Source: Chromatiales bacterium
GTDB lineage: Bacteria > Pseudomonadota > Gammaproteobacteria > UBA6429 > Thiohalophilaceae
NCBI GenBank assembly: GCA_027001895.1
Contig: JALTLP010000309.1
Span: 1 to 10,920 of the forward strand
Length of the DNA stretch: 10,920 nucleotides
Reading direction: 5' to 3'
The first letter of the stretch is position 1, and every line of letters starts with the position of its first letter. The notes below the pieces were generated by a model. The model was not told the DNA's origin. It did no database searches and worked only from the letters and a program-made list of their open reading frames with translations. Below are positions 1-6,511 of the stretch, in pieces. The position numbers and the translations under genes were made by a program.

Positions 1-955
1 CCGGACCAATCCGAAGATCCTTAGCGGTGCGGTACATAGCAATAATTCGAATATGGGATTTGTGTTCGATATCACCCAGTTCTACCCCCACAAGTGGGCT
101 GTCTGGCGGTACAACCACCTCGAATAAACCATAATCAATCGAATAAATCTCCTGAAAGTAATCCATGGTATTGGTTGCACTGGTGCCTTCAGTTTGAACC
201 GTAGGCAATACAAAACGACCGGCTAATACAAAGTACAATATACCAACGGTAATCATCACGATGCCAATGGGTGTCACCGAAAACAAAGACCAGGTTTCCA
301 TTTGCTGGGCAGCCGGCAACGCCTTGTTGGAAGTAAGTATCAGATCATTAAGGAGGATTAACGGACTGGAACCGACCATTGTCATTGTTCCTCCCAGAAT
401 TGCACAAAAGCCCATCGGCATTAGTAAGCGAGACATCGGCAAACCTGAACGAGCCGAAATTCGGCTGACAACCGGCAGGAATAACGCGGCAGCACCCACG
501 TTTTGCATAAAAGAGGATATAACACCAACCGTACCTGAAATGATAGGAATAACCCGGCCTTCGGTTGTGCCACCAATTTTTAGTATAAGCGCGGCAACCT
601 TACTCATCACACCGGTTTTATCCAGGCCTGCACCAATAATCATTACGGCGATAATTGATATAACAGCGTTACTGGCAAAACCATCAAATAATTGTGTATT
701 CGGTACCAGACCTTTTTCTATGCCCATAACCGGAGCAAACAAAGAAGTCAGGCCCAGCAAAACCATCACCGTTAAAGCAGCTAAATCCACTCCAACGACT
801 TCGAATGCAAAAAGATATATAGTGAAAATAAGAATAGCGCTTACCCAGGCAATTTCAGCGGTAGGCACAACACCGGCTAGATACAATGCAAGTAAGGCAA
901 AAATAATCGCTGCGACGATTTGCCGGGTTGATAAAGTAAACCTTGAATCACTCAA
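1..955 (-). CDS. SLC13/DASS-type anion permease with TrkA-C (RCK) domain, N-terminal part
   Basis: This is the N-terminal 318 residues of an inner-membrane permease; the gene runs off the left edge. Translation shows hydrophobic segments at about residues 11-30, 36-51, 56-77, 97-112, 137-164, 178-203 and 225-250. The stretch SFMQNVGAAALFLP (148-161) and GGTMTMVGSSPLILL (188-202) resemble the first substrate loop of SLC13/Na-sulfate symporters. From about residue 277 a TrkA-C/RCK-like domain begins (LFEVVVPPDSPLVG), as in SLC13 proteins that carry soluble regulatory domains between two membrane halves. The start is inferred as TTG at 955: an in-frame TAG lies six codons upstream, no ATG lies near, and AAGGGG stands 7 nt before it. 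Likely substrates for the family are sulfate, other inorganic anions or dicarboxylates; the sequence does not decide. It is divergent from the SulP gene. Confidence 0.82.
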   Translation of the reverse strand, partial: MSDSRFTLSTRQIVAAIIFALLALYLAGVVPTAEIAWVSAILIFTIYLFAFEVVGVDLAALTVMVLLGLTSLFAPVMGIEKGLVPNTQLFDGFASNAVISIIAVMIIGAGLDKTGVMSKVAALILKIGGTTEGRVIPIISGTVGVISSFMQNVGAAALFLPVVSRISARSGLPMSRLLMPMGFCAILGGTMTMVGSSPLILLNDLILTSNKALPAAQQMETWSLFSVTPIGIVMITVGILYFVLAGRFVLPTVQTEGTSATNTMDYFQEIYSIDYGLFEVVVPPDSPLVGVELGDIEHKSHIRIIAMYRTAKDLRIGP

Positions 956-962
956 TGTATAA

Positions 963-968
963 CCCCTT
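963..968 (-). promoter_or_regulatory. Ribosome binding site fixing the permease TTG start
   Basis: On the minus strand AAGGGG lies 7 nt before TTG at 955. Together with an in-frame stop just upstream, it supports TTG rather than a later internal start. Confidence 0.6.
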
Positions 969-997
969 TTCTATCTCAGCAGAATAAATTGCTAGCC

Positions 998-1026
998 ATT
1001 ATAATCTTTTGAGGGGAATTTACCAG
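998..1026 (-). promoter_or_regulatory. Candidate promoter of the SLC13-type permease
   Basis: On the minus strand a perfect TATAAT occupies 1003-998. With a 17-nt spacer the -35 position (1026-1021) reads CTGGTA, only 3 of 6 matches to TTGACA. Transcription would begin near 991, giving a leader of about 35 nt before the TTG start. The weak -35 suggests either activator dependence or a false match. Confidence 0.35.
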
Positions 1027-1224
1027 CCAAACTCTTTGACAAAATTAATTAAAACAATAGCTTACATATAGAAGTTAAGTCTATCTAAAAACCCCTAACC
1101 GTATACAATAAATAAACTGGCGATAAACCTGGATAAAAATTAAGATAGATTAAATCTTTAGGCTTAACGATAAAATCAACAAACCAGGCAAAAATTATAC
1201 TTTGAAAAACTAACCGGAGTTGCA

Positions 1225-2928
1225 ATGCAACAATTCGAGAAATATATAAATGGCTTACATTTCAATAATCTACGTGGAGATCTGTTTGGTGGCTTAACAG
1301 CGGCAGTGGTTGCCCTGCCGTTGGCAATGGCAATGGGTGTGACTTCAGGCGCAGGCCCTATCGCCGGTATCTATGGCGCGATATTTGTTGGCTTTTTTTC
1401 AGCCTTGTTTGGTGGCACACCCGCGCAGGTATCTGGCCCAACAGGCCCAATGACCGTTGTTATGGCACTTATTTTTACTGAATACACCAGCATGTTTCCC
1501 AATGACCCTGTTTATGGTGCCTCTCTCGCTTTTACCGTGGTCGTTCTCGGCGGTTTATTTCAGATTGGTTTTGGAATTCTTAAAATTGGCCGGTTTATCG
1601 AGCTAGTACCACACCCGGTCGTCTCCGGTTTTATGGGCGGCATCGGTGTCATTATTATTTTGCTACAGGTTGGCCCCCTGCTTGGTCAACCAACCCCTGC
1701 AAAGCCACTGGAAGCATTGTTAGCAATCCCCGGGTTTATAAACTCAACCAATGTTCCATCTCTTATTCTTGGTCTGATTACCATTGCACTGGTTTATATC
1801 ATTCCTCTATACCTACCGCGACTTAATCGTTTAATTCCATCACCATTATTCAGCCTGGTTGTCGGCACAGGATGTTATTTGATTTTCTTTACAGATTCAG
1901 GCACTCCCATTATCGGCAAGATTCCTGAGGGATTTCCAGATTTAATAACCCCCACTATTACAATGGAACTTTTACCCGGTATGCTTAAGTCCGGCATTGT
2001 CCTCGCCGCACTCGGCACTATCGACTCCCTGTTAACCTCACTGGTGGCAGACAATATTACCCGCACCCAGCATCGCTCAAACCGGGAACTCATTGGTCAG
2101 GGCATCGGTAACACCATTGCCGGGCTGTTTGGTGGTTTGCCAGGGGCAGGTGCAACCATGCGAACAGTTGTAAATGTTAAAGCAGGTGGACTGACCCCGA
2201 TATCAGGTACGTTACATGCCCTTGTTTTACTGATTATTGTCCTCGGTGCAGGCCCTCTCGCTTCTTATATTCCTAAAGCGGTGCTGGCAGGCATATTAAT
2301 CAAGGTTGGAACCGACATTATCGACTGGAGTTATTTAAAAAACATTCCTAATACCCCAAAAGCCGGTGTCAGCATTATGCTGATTGTTTTAGCACTCACT
2401 GTTTTTGTTGGCCTGCTCGAAGCCGTTGCTGTTGGTATGGTTATCGCCAGCTTCCTGTTTTTAAAACGTTCGACAGATTTACAAATAGAGAGTATTTCCA
2501 CGATTAACAGCGCTGAAGATAATCCAGAAGCACCCCTTACCGAAATTGAAGCCAAAATTATGCATGAAGCCGGCGGCCAGATTTTACTTTATCATGTGAA
2601 TGGCGCTCTCAGTTTTGGTGCAGCAAAGGGGATGATACGTTGCCTCGACAATTATACTGATTACCATGTGCTTATCATCGATCTGGAGAAAGTACCCCAG
2701 GTTGATTACTCATCATCTAAAGCATTGTTTGACATGATCGATAACGCTCAGCGGGAAAACCGTCAGGTTTATCTTGTTGGAGCTAAACAAAGAGTGAATG
2801 TATTTCTTGAACGACAAAATATTTTGAAACTTGTTGGTGATCATTTTATTTTTACTAACCGGGAACAAGCCCTGCTTGATGCGGCTGAAAAGCTAAATCT
2901 CGGAATTAAAGCCAATCCTCAGGGATAA
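1225..2928 (+). CDS. SulP-family anion transporter, BicA-type, with C-terminal STAS domain
   Basis: A 567-residue inner-membrane transporter of normal SulP length. The transmembrane part spans about residues 16-415, followed by a STAS domain at about 450-555. The N-terminal LRGDLFGGLTAAVVALPLAM and the PTGPMTVVM segment closely resemble cyanobacterial BicA, a sodium-dependent bicarbonate transporter. Residues matching those reported to bind Na+ and bicarbonate in BicA (recalled as T69, D258, T262, G300, T302) are present as T73, D267, T271, G309 and T311. Sodium-coupled bicarbonate uptake is therefore the best guess, but sulfate or another monovalent or divalent anion cannot be excluded. GGAG lies 5 nt before the ATG. 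The gene is divergent from an SLC13-type permease, and its last 10 bp overlap the end of the convergent lipoprotein gene. Confidence 0.9.
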   Translation: MQQFEKYINGLHFNNLRGDLFGGLTAAVVALPLAMAMGVTSGAGPIAGIYGAIFVGFFSALFGGTPAQVSGPTGPMTVVMALIFTEYTSMFPNDPVYGASLAFTVVVLGGLFQIGFGILKIGRFIELVPHPVVSGFMGGIGVIIILLQVGPLLGQPTPAKPLEALLAIPGFINSTNVPSLILGLITIALVYIIPLYLPRLNRLIPSPLFSLVVGTGCYLIFFTDSGTPIIGKIPEGFPDLITPTITMELLPGMLKSGIVLAALGTIDSLLTSLVADNITRTQHRSNRELIGQGIGNTIAGLFGGLPGAGATMRTVVNVKAGGLTPISGTLHALVLLIIVLGAGPLASYIPKAVLAGILIKVGTDIIDWSYLKNIPNTPKAGVSIMLIVLALTVFVGLLEAVAVGMVIASFLFLKRSTDLQIESISTINSAEDNPEAPLTEIEAKIMHEAGGQILLYHVNGALSFGAAKGMIRCLDNYTDYHVLIIDLEKVPQVDYSSSKALFDMIDNAQRENRQVYLVGAKQRVNVFLERQNILKLVGDHFIFTNREQALLDAAEKLNLGIKANPQG

Positions 2929-3878
2929 GAAACCACGACATTATCAACCTGCATTGTTTGTTGCATACTGTTAGGGTTAAATGAACTAGCCACAAAACTA
3001 ACTGCATTCAGCCCCAGGTTATCATTATTACTACCGCAGGATAAATCAACAGAAGTTGTTGAAAGTACGGCCGCATTGTTTATTGTTAACTGCACAGTTA
3101 CATTGTTGTCTGCTGCCGAGGCATCATAAACAAGTTTAAACTCCTGCCACTTGCCAGGCTGAACATTACCCGGCGTATTGCCTATATCCGCTTGTACAGT
3201 TTTTTTCTGCCCTGGACAAATGTAATCGTCTGCGAAATCCAGCTGAACAATACCGTTTTTATCAACATTTAATGAAACAATAGTCTCTAAAACCTGATTC
3301 CTGTCAAATATACCCAGTTTAACAAAGGGTGTTGCATCCCATTGCCAGAGCGATGACCATTTTGCTGACCAGTTTATTGTCACACGGCTTTCAGCCGCTC
3401 CATATTCAGAAAAAATTTTTGTCGCCTTTTGTAGGGTATTATCAGCCGTGTTTGCCTGAGACCATTTTAATGCACACTGACTTCCAGCCGCTCCCCCACC
3501 ACTACAAAAAAGCCCGCTGGCATTGCTACCACTGAATTGCCAACCGTTTAAAGACCAGTCAGTATTTGTTGCCTGATAGGCAAGGCTGGAACTCCATTCA
3601 AAAGTCTCACACATAAGCAGGTTTTGTTGCTGACAAAGATTTGAAGCTGTATCAGTAACAACTAAACCTGTCAGTGTTTGCGTATTATCAGTACTCGGGT
3701 TTGCCGCAGATTGGGACACGTTAGTCTGGGAACCATTGGTTGATGCATTATTTTCACCATCATCATCCGGCCCATTGTCACTGCAGGCGCTAAGAAAGCT
3801 TAAGGTAAAAATTGTAATAAAACTTAAAAGTAAAAAACGTTTTCCTTTCACTCTCAATACCCTGAGAATAGAGTCCAT
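2919..3878 (-). CDS. Predicted outer-membrane lipoprotein with probable jelly-roll domain
   Basis: The 319-residue product is not recognised as a named protein. A basic N-terminus and hydrophobic stretch (about 15-30) end in a lipobox LSAC, so C32 should be lipidated; Ser at the next position favours outer-membrane sorting. Residues 33-68 are a Ser/Asn/Asp/Thr-rich linker. The rest alternates short beta-like segments; GKWQEFKLVYDAS (242-254) and the terminal MQVDNVVVSYP resemble concanavalin A-like/polysaccharide-lyase-like jelly rolls that bind or cut glycans, but no catalytic site can be named. Six further cysteines (82, 90, 125, 135, 221, 281) could form three disulfides. The start at 3878 is preferred to an ATG 33 bp upstream because AGGAG sits 5 nt before it and the signal peptide then has normal length. 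The tail overlaps the SulP gene by 10 bp. Confidence 0.78.
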   Translation of the reverse strand: MDSILRVLRVKGKRFLLLSFITIFTLSFLSACSDNGPDDDGENNASTNGSQTNVSQSAANPSTDNTQTLTGLVVTDTASNLCQQQNLLMCETFEWSSSLAYQATNTDWSLNGWQFSGSNASGLFCSGGGAAGSQCALKWSQANTADNTLQKATKIFSEYGAAESRVTINWSAKWSSLWQWDATPFVKLGIFDRNQVLETIVSLNVDKNGIVQLDFADDYICPGQKKTVQADIGNTPGNVQPGKWQEFKLVYDASAADNNVTVQLTINNAAVLSTTSVDLSCGSNNDNLGLNAVSFVASSFNPNSMQQTMQVDNVVVSYP

Positions 3879-3883
3879 ACATA

Positions 3884-3888
3884 CTCCT
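3884..3888 (-). promoter_or_regulatory. Ribosome binding site deciding the lipoprotein start
   Basis: AGGAG on the minus strand lies 5 nt before the ATG at 3878. It selects this start over the longer in-frame start at 3911, which would add 11 residues before the signal peptide. Confidence 0.65.
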
Positions 3889-4056
3889 GTATGTGCTGTT
3901 AAATCTCTCAAAGCATAGACGGCAAGTTAAGATATTTTTTTGATCCGATTTGCACTTCTTAAAAACTGATATTTAACTCCATCACAGAATCAAAATTAAT
4001 CATAGTTTTTGTCTTTGCATAATTTAAATAATCGACTTCAAAATTTTTTTTACTGC

Positions 4057-4091
4057 AATAAAAAACGCCCCAATCTTTAGATTGAGGCGTT
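4057..4091 (-). terminator. Rho-independent terminator after tRNA-Lys
   Basis: Starting 7 nt after the tRNA CCA end, a 12-bp stem (arms 4091-4080 and 4075-4064, one G-U pair) with a 4-nt loop is followed on the minus strand by a run of T residues. GC-rich base plus T-run is the classic intrinsic terminator. It isolates the tRNA transcript from the lipoprotein gene downstream. Confidence 0.88.
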
Positions 4092-4098
4092 CTGAATA

Positions 4099-4174
4099 TG
4101 GTGGGCCGTGAGCGACTCGAACGCTCGACCAATTGGTTAAAAGCCAACTGCTCTACCGACTGAGCTAACGGCCC
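4099..4174 (-). tRNA. tRNA-Lys (anticodon TTT)
   Basis: The minus strand gives a 76-nt cloverleaf with the CCA end encoded. The acceptor stem is GGGCCGT with ACGGCCC, the D-arm stem GCTC/GAGC, and the T-arm GAGCG-TTCGAGT-CGCTC. The anticodon loop CTTTTAA (4143-4137) places TTT at 4141-4139, reading lysine codons AAA and AAG. A strong terminator follows directly. In pseudomonads a tRNA-Lys commonly follows queC, and such tRNA-Lys genes can serve as attachment sites for integrative elements. No second copy of the tRNA 3' end and no integrase is visible here. Confidence 0.97.
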
Positions 4175-4183
4175 ATAAACGAA

Positions 4184-4251
4184 GGCGGAATTTTACATTA
4201 AATTGCGGAAATAACAAGTCAAATTGCTATTTCCGCAACTAAAATTTCGCC
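4184..4251. repeat. Two-tier inverted repeat between yeeE-like gene and tRNA-Lys
   Basis: An inner perfect 11-bp inverted repeat, TTGCGGAAATA (4203-4213) and TATTTCCGCAA (4228-4238), encloses 14 nt. An outer 12-bp pair, GGCGGAATTTTA (4184-4195) and TAAAATTTCGCC (4240-4251), matches at 11 of 12. The arms are joined by 7 nt on one side and 1 nt on the other. The structure begins 10 nt after the transporter stop codon and ends 9 nt before the tRNA. It could end or process the upstream transcript; on the minus strand only TTT follows the inner stem, so it is a poor intrinsic terminator. It could also be a small palindromic repeat element or an operator over the tRNA promoter. Confidence 0.8.
4190..4217 (-). 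promoter_or_regulatory. Candidate tRNA-Lys promoter with GC-rich discriminator
   Basis: On the minus strand TTGTTA (4217-4212) and TAAAAT (4195-4190) are separated by 16 nt. After the -10 comes TCCGCC, a GC-rich discriminator as found at stable-RNA promoters under stringent control. Start near 4183 would leave a leader of about 8 nt. TTGACT slightly upstream is a better -35 but stands too far from this -10 (21 nt). The element overlaps an inverted repeat. Confidence 0.5.
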
Positions 4252-4261
4252 TATATTTTAC

Positions 4262-5539
4262 TTAAATGGCATCCAGTTTACGCATACCTGCCGGGAGTAA
4301 ACGCATGTCCACAAGAGACGATAGCAAAGACTTAACAAAGGTGGCTTCATCTTCGTAGCACATTTTGTAGTACTGAATTTTCATTGTTAAGGCACTGCCA
4401 AAGATAATGCTAATCAGTGCTAAAAACGAACCCGCCGCGAGCGTAGAGACACCGGTAATGCCCTGTCCGACTGTACAACCCAGCCCCAAAACACCACCAA
4501 AACCCATTAAAATACCGCCAATCACGTGTGTATAGAAGTCCTTAAAGGAAACAAACCATTCAACACGGAAACTACGTGATAATAATGACCAAACGAAAGA
4601 TCCAAGGATAACACCAAGCACTGACAGCACACCAAAGGTCATAAAGCTACTCGCAAAGCCGGAACCGGCATAACCGAACATTTGACCGATTGGGCTGATA
4701 AAAGTAAAGGATTGTGGCTGCAAGTTAGTAGAACCATTTTTTGGTTTACCGTCGTCACTGTCCATCATCATATCCCATTCACCGTAAAACTGGGTCAGTT
4801 TCATTGAGCCATCTTCCGTGTTCACCAGCACATTGGAAGTAATATACCAGGCCAGCAAAACGGCAATACCCACCACCACGCCAGAAAATATATTTTCTTT
4901 ACTGGTGCGGAAATCAGATGATCGGAAAATAATAAACAGGGAAATAGCTGCAATAATACCGCCAACAACCAGACGTGTTGTTAACGCCGAGCTACCAAAC
5001 CAGCCAGCAACAATAGAACCAAAATCCTGGGGGGTGTTCAGGGAAATTGAGGCCTTGCCTAACCATGAAGCGAAATAGGTCTGATACCAGGTTGCCGGTA
5101 ATTCTTTAAACGGGTCAACCATGTAATAGGCAATAACGGCAATAATAACAAAAACAAAGACCGACTTAATATTACCACCACCGATTCGGATAAGCGTTTT
5201 ATTACCACAACCACTTGCCAGGGTCATACCAATACCGAACAAAACCCCACCTAAAATATAACGCCCCCACTGAAATACACTACCGCGATATGGAGGCAGG
5301 GTTCCAGCACTTAAATTGGCCCGACCCATTGCTTCGATAACAAGCACACCGATAAGCGCGACGGTACCCGCCAGTATCCAGGAGCGCATACGATTTGTAT
5401 CGTTCATATTAACGAGGTCGGAAACGGCTCCCATTGTGCAGAAGTTGGTTTTATTGACAACCGCACCCATAACGAAAGCAATAATGAAAGTCGACCAGAG
5501 GAAAAACGACTGGGCTTCCATAAAACTTGCAAATGACAT
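4262..5539 (-). CDS. YeeE/YedE-family sulfur-compound (thiosulfate-type) transporter
   Basis: A 425-residue polytopic inner-membrane protein with the internal duplication typical of the YeeE/YedE family, whose studied member TsuA imports thiosulfate along a line of cysteines. Signature segments are TNFCTMGAVSD (C34), ASGCGNKTLIR (C111) and GLGCTVGQGITG (C355). The second half lacks a cysteine at the place equivalent to C34 (around residue 290), and C394 lies in the C-terminal tail. A hydrophilic, partly acidic loop at about 238-280, with a DMMMDSDDGKP stretch, is probably extracytoplasmic and larger than needed to link helices. GAGG lies 8 nt before the ATG. No TusA-like partner gene is adjacent. 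The gene lies between queC and tRNA-Lys and has its own promoter candidate. The substrate (thiosulfate, sulfide-related or other) is inferred only from family. Confidence 0.85.
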   Translation of the reverse strand: MSFASFMEAQSFFLWSTFIIAFVMGAVVNKTNFCTMGAVSDLVNMNDTNRMRSWILAGTVALIGVLVIEAMGRANLSAGTLPPYRGSVFQWGRYILGGVLFGIGMTLASGCGNKTLIRIGGGNIKSVFVFVIIAVIAYYMVDPFKELPATWYQTYFASWLGKASISLNTPQDFGSIVAGWFGSSALTTRLVVGGIIAAISLFIIFRSSDFRTSKENIFSGVVVGIAVLLAWYITSNVLVNTEDGSMKLTQFYGEWDMMMDSDDGKPKNGSTNLQPQSFTFISPIGQMFGYAGSGFASSFMTFGVLSVLGVILGSFVWSLLSRSFRVEWFVSFKDFYTHVIGGILMGFGGVLGLGCTVGQGITGVSTLAAGSFLALISIIFGSALTMKIQYYKMCYEDEATFVKSLLSSLVDMRLLPAGMRKLDAI

Positions 5540-5612
5540 ATTAAATTCCTCAAGGTTTAATTATTTTGTTTTAACCCGCTTACCGGGGCTTTTGTGTACT
5601 AAAAGTTACACG

Positions 5613-5641
5613 ATTATACAGAACTATCAGCCAGATGTAAC
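5613..5641 (-). promoter_or_regulatory. Promoter of the YeeE-like transporter gene
   Basis: On the minus strand a perfect TATAAT (5618-5613) follows GTTACA (5641-5636, 4 of 6 to the -35 consensus) after exactly 17 nt. Transcription from about 5606 gives a leader of about 65 nt. That leader contains a small hairpin, CCCG-N5-CGGG (5587-5575). The promoter lies between the queC stop and the transporter start. Confidence 0.6.
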
Positions 5642-5675
5642 GCACAGAAACAGTGCATAAAGCAATATAATTCAA

Positions 5676-6347
5676 CTACTTATAGATTGTTGGGTCTTTA
5701 ATTCCCGCTTCGTTAAAGCCAATAGCACGTAACCGGCAACTATCGCACTGGCCACAGGCTCTCCCGTTTGAGTCGGCGGCATAACAGGAAACGGTCAGAC
5801 TGTAATCCACCCCTAACGCACTGCCTTTTTGAATAATTTCCGCTTTAGACAAGTGTATCAGCGGTGTTTGCAGCTTAATCGGTTTTCCTTCTACCCCTCT
5901 TTTTGTGGCGAGATTCGCAAGTGTCTGAAATGCTTCAATATATTCTGGCCTGCAATCTGGGTAGCCCGAATAATCCACCGCGTTCACACCAATAAAAATA
6001 GCATCTGCATCCAGTACCTCAGCCCATGCAAGTGCTAACGACAGGAAAATAGTGTTGCGTGCCGGCACATAGGTAACCGGTATACCTTCAGATGGGCTTT
6101 TAGGTACCTCGATACCCGTATCCGTTAATGCAGAACCCCCAATCTGATCAAGGTCCAAATGTATGGTTTTTGCTGGAACATTGGGGTATTTTTTTAATAT
6201 CCTGGAAACAGCATTTAATTCTGCCCGGTGTCGCTGCCCGTAATCAAAGCTGAGTGCAGAGCATTCATAGCCTTCTGCCACAGCAATAGCCAGGGTTGTA
6301 ACCGAATCCAGCCCACCCGACAATAAAACCACCGCCTTTTTGCTCAT
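5676..6347 (-). CDS. queC: 7-cyano-7-deazaguanine (preQ0) synthase QueC
   Basis: The 223-residue cytoplasmic enzyme converts 7-carboxy-7-deazaguanine, the product of QueE, to preQ0 using ATP and ammonia, in queuosine biosynthesis. The ATP-binding PP-loop SGGLDS is at residues 10-15, FDYGQRH at 34-40, and the zinc-binding cysteines C188, C198, C201 and C204 are all present near the end. Length is typical. The start at 6347 is preferred to an ATG 36 bp upstream, because known family members begin just before the PP-loop and GGTGGA lies 7 nt before this ATG. It is divergent from the Sel1-repeat gene, so it is not in one transcript with queE. Confidence 0.95.
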   Translation of the reverse strand: MSKKAVVLLSGGLDSVTTLAIAVAEGYECSALSFDYGQRHRAELNAVSRILKKYPNVPAKTIHLDLDQIGGSALTDTGIEVPKSPSEGIPVTYVPARNTIFLSLALAWAEVLDADAIFIGVNAVDYSGYPDCRPEYIEAFQTLANLATKRGVEGKPIKLQTPLIHLSKAEIIQKGSALGVDYSLTVSCYAADSNGRACGQCDSCRLRAIGFNEAGIKDPTIYK

Positions 6348-6404
6348 AAAATATCCACCACAACACTGTCCGAAACAGAACAACTACAATCATATATTAT
6401 CGGC

Positions 6405-6433
6405 ATTATATCGGGAATTTCTGTCTATTTAAT
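6405..6433 (-). promoter_or_regulatory. Candidate queC promoter
   Basis: On the minus strand a perfect TATAAT (6410-6405) has ATTAAA (6433-6428, 3 of 6) 17 nt upstream. The start near 6398 gives a leader of about 50 nt containing a short hairpin, CTGTT-TCG-GACAG (6378-6366). queC needs its own promoter because the gene upstream runs the other way. The leader does not resemble a known preQ1 riboswitch. Confidence 0.45.
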
Positions 6434-6435
6434 TG

Positions 6436-6490
6436 AAATATAGCGATATTCCTGATGTTTTCTAAAGCTGTGAAAAATATTGTCGATATT
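6436..6490. repeat. Paired 15-16-bp direct repeats in the queC / Sel1 gene spacer
   Basis: AAATATAGCGATATT (6436-6450) and AAATATTGTCGATATT (6475-6490) share both ends. Their CGATATT parts are exactly 40 bp apart, near four helical turns. Each is also a rough palindrome (AATAT...ATATT). They lie upstream of both divergent genes and could be operator sites; in this AT-rich stretch chance is a real alternative. Confidence 0.35.
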
Positions 6491-6511
6491 ACTTAAAACA
6501 GGCAGATTATT

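Larger units (their letters stand above)
956..1224. other. Divergent intergenic region between permease and SulP genes
   Basis: A 269-bp AT-rich stretch must carry the start signals of both flanking genes. Toward SulP there is a perfect TTGACA at 1036-1041, but the sequence about 16-18 nt further on is a poor -10, so a promoter there is doubtful. The SulP ribosome site GGAG lies 5 nt before its ATG. AGATTAAATCT near 1147-1157 is a short perfect palindrome that could be an operator half-site or chance. No small gene or RNA gene was recognised. Confidence 0.5.

Noticed and set aside
261..962. A 233-codon open frame on the plus strand
   Set aside because: It lies opposite the SLC13-type permease, has no recognisable domain and no membrane or globular pattern; the minus-strand translation is clearly a real protein family.
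3960..4000. A CRP-like site (TGTGA followed by an AT-rich half) upstream of the lipoprotein gene
   Set aside because: The second half-site does not match the consensus and no well-spaced promoter lies beside it.
3959..4147. A 62-codon open frame on the minus strand upstream of the lipoprotein
   Set aside because: It runs through the tRNA-Lys gene and its terminator, so it is chance coding potential.
4099..4174. tRNA-Lys as the boundary of an integrated genomic island
   Set aside because: tRNA-Lys genes near queC can be attachment sites, but no integrase and no second copy of the tRNA 3' end were found in the window.
6348..6383. A 12-residue N-terminal extension of QueC with two adjacent cysteines
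   Set aside because: The family starts just before the PP-loop and a usable ribosome site precedes the inner ATG; the extension has no counterpart I know.
6348..6404. A preQ1 riboswitch in the queC leader
   Set aside because: Only a short hairpin is seen; the compact preQ1 aptamer pattern with its A-rich tail pairing into the loop is missing, and QueC acts before preQ1.
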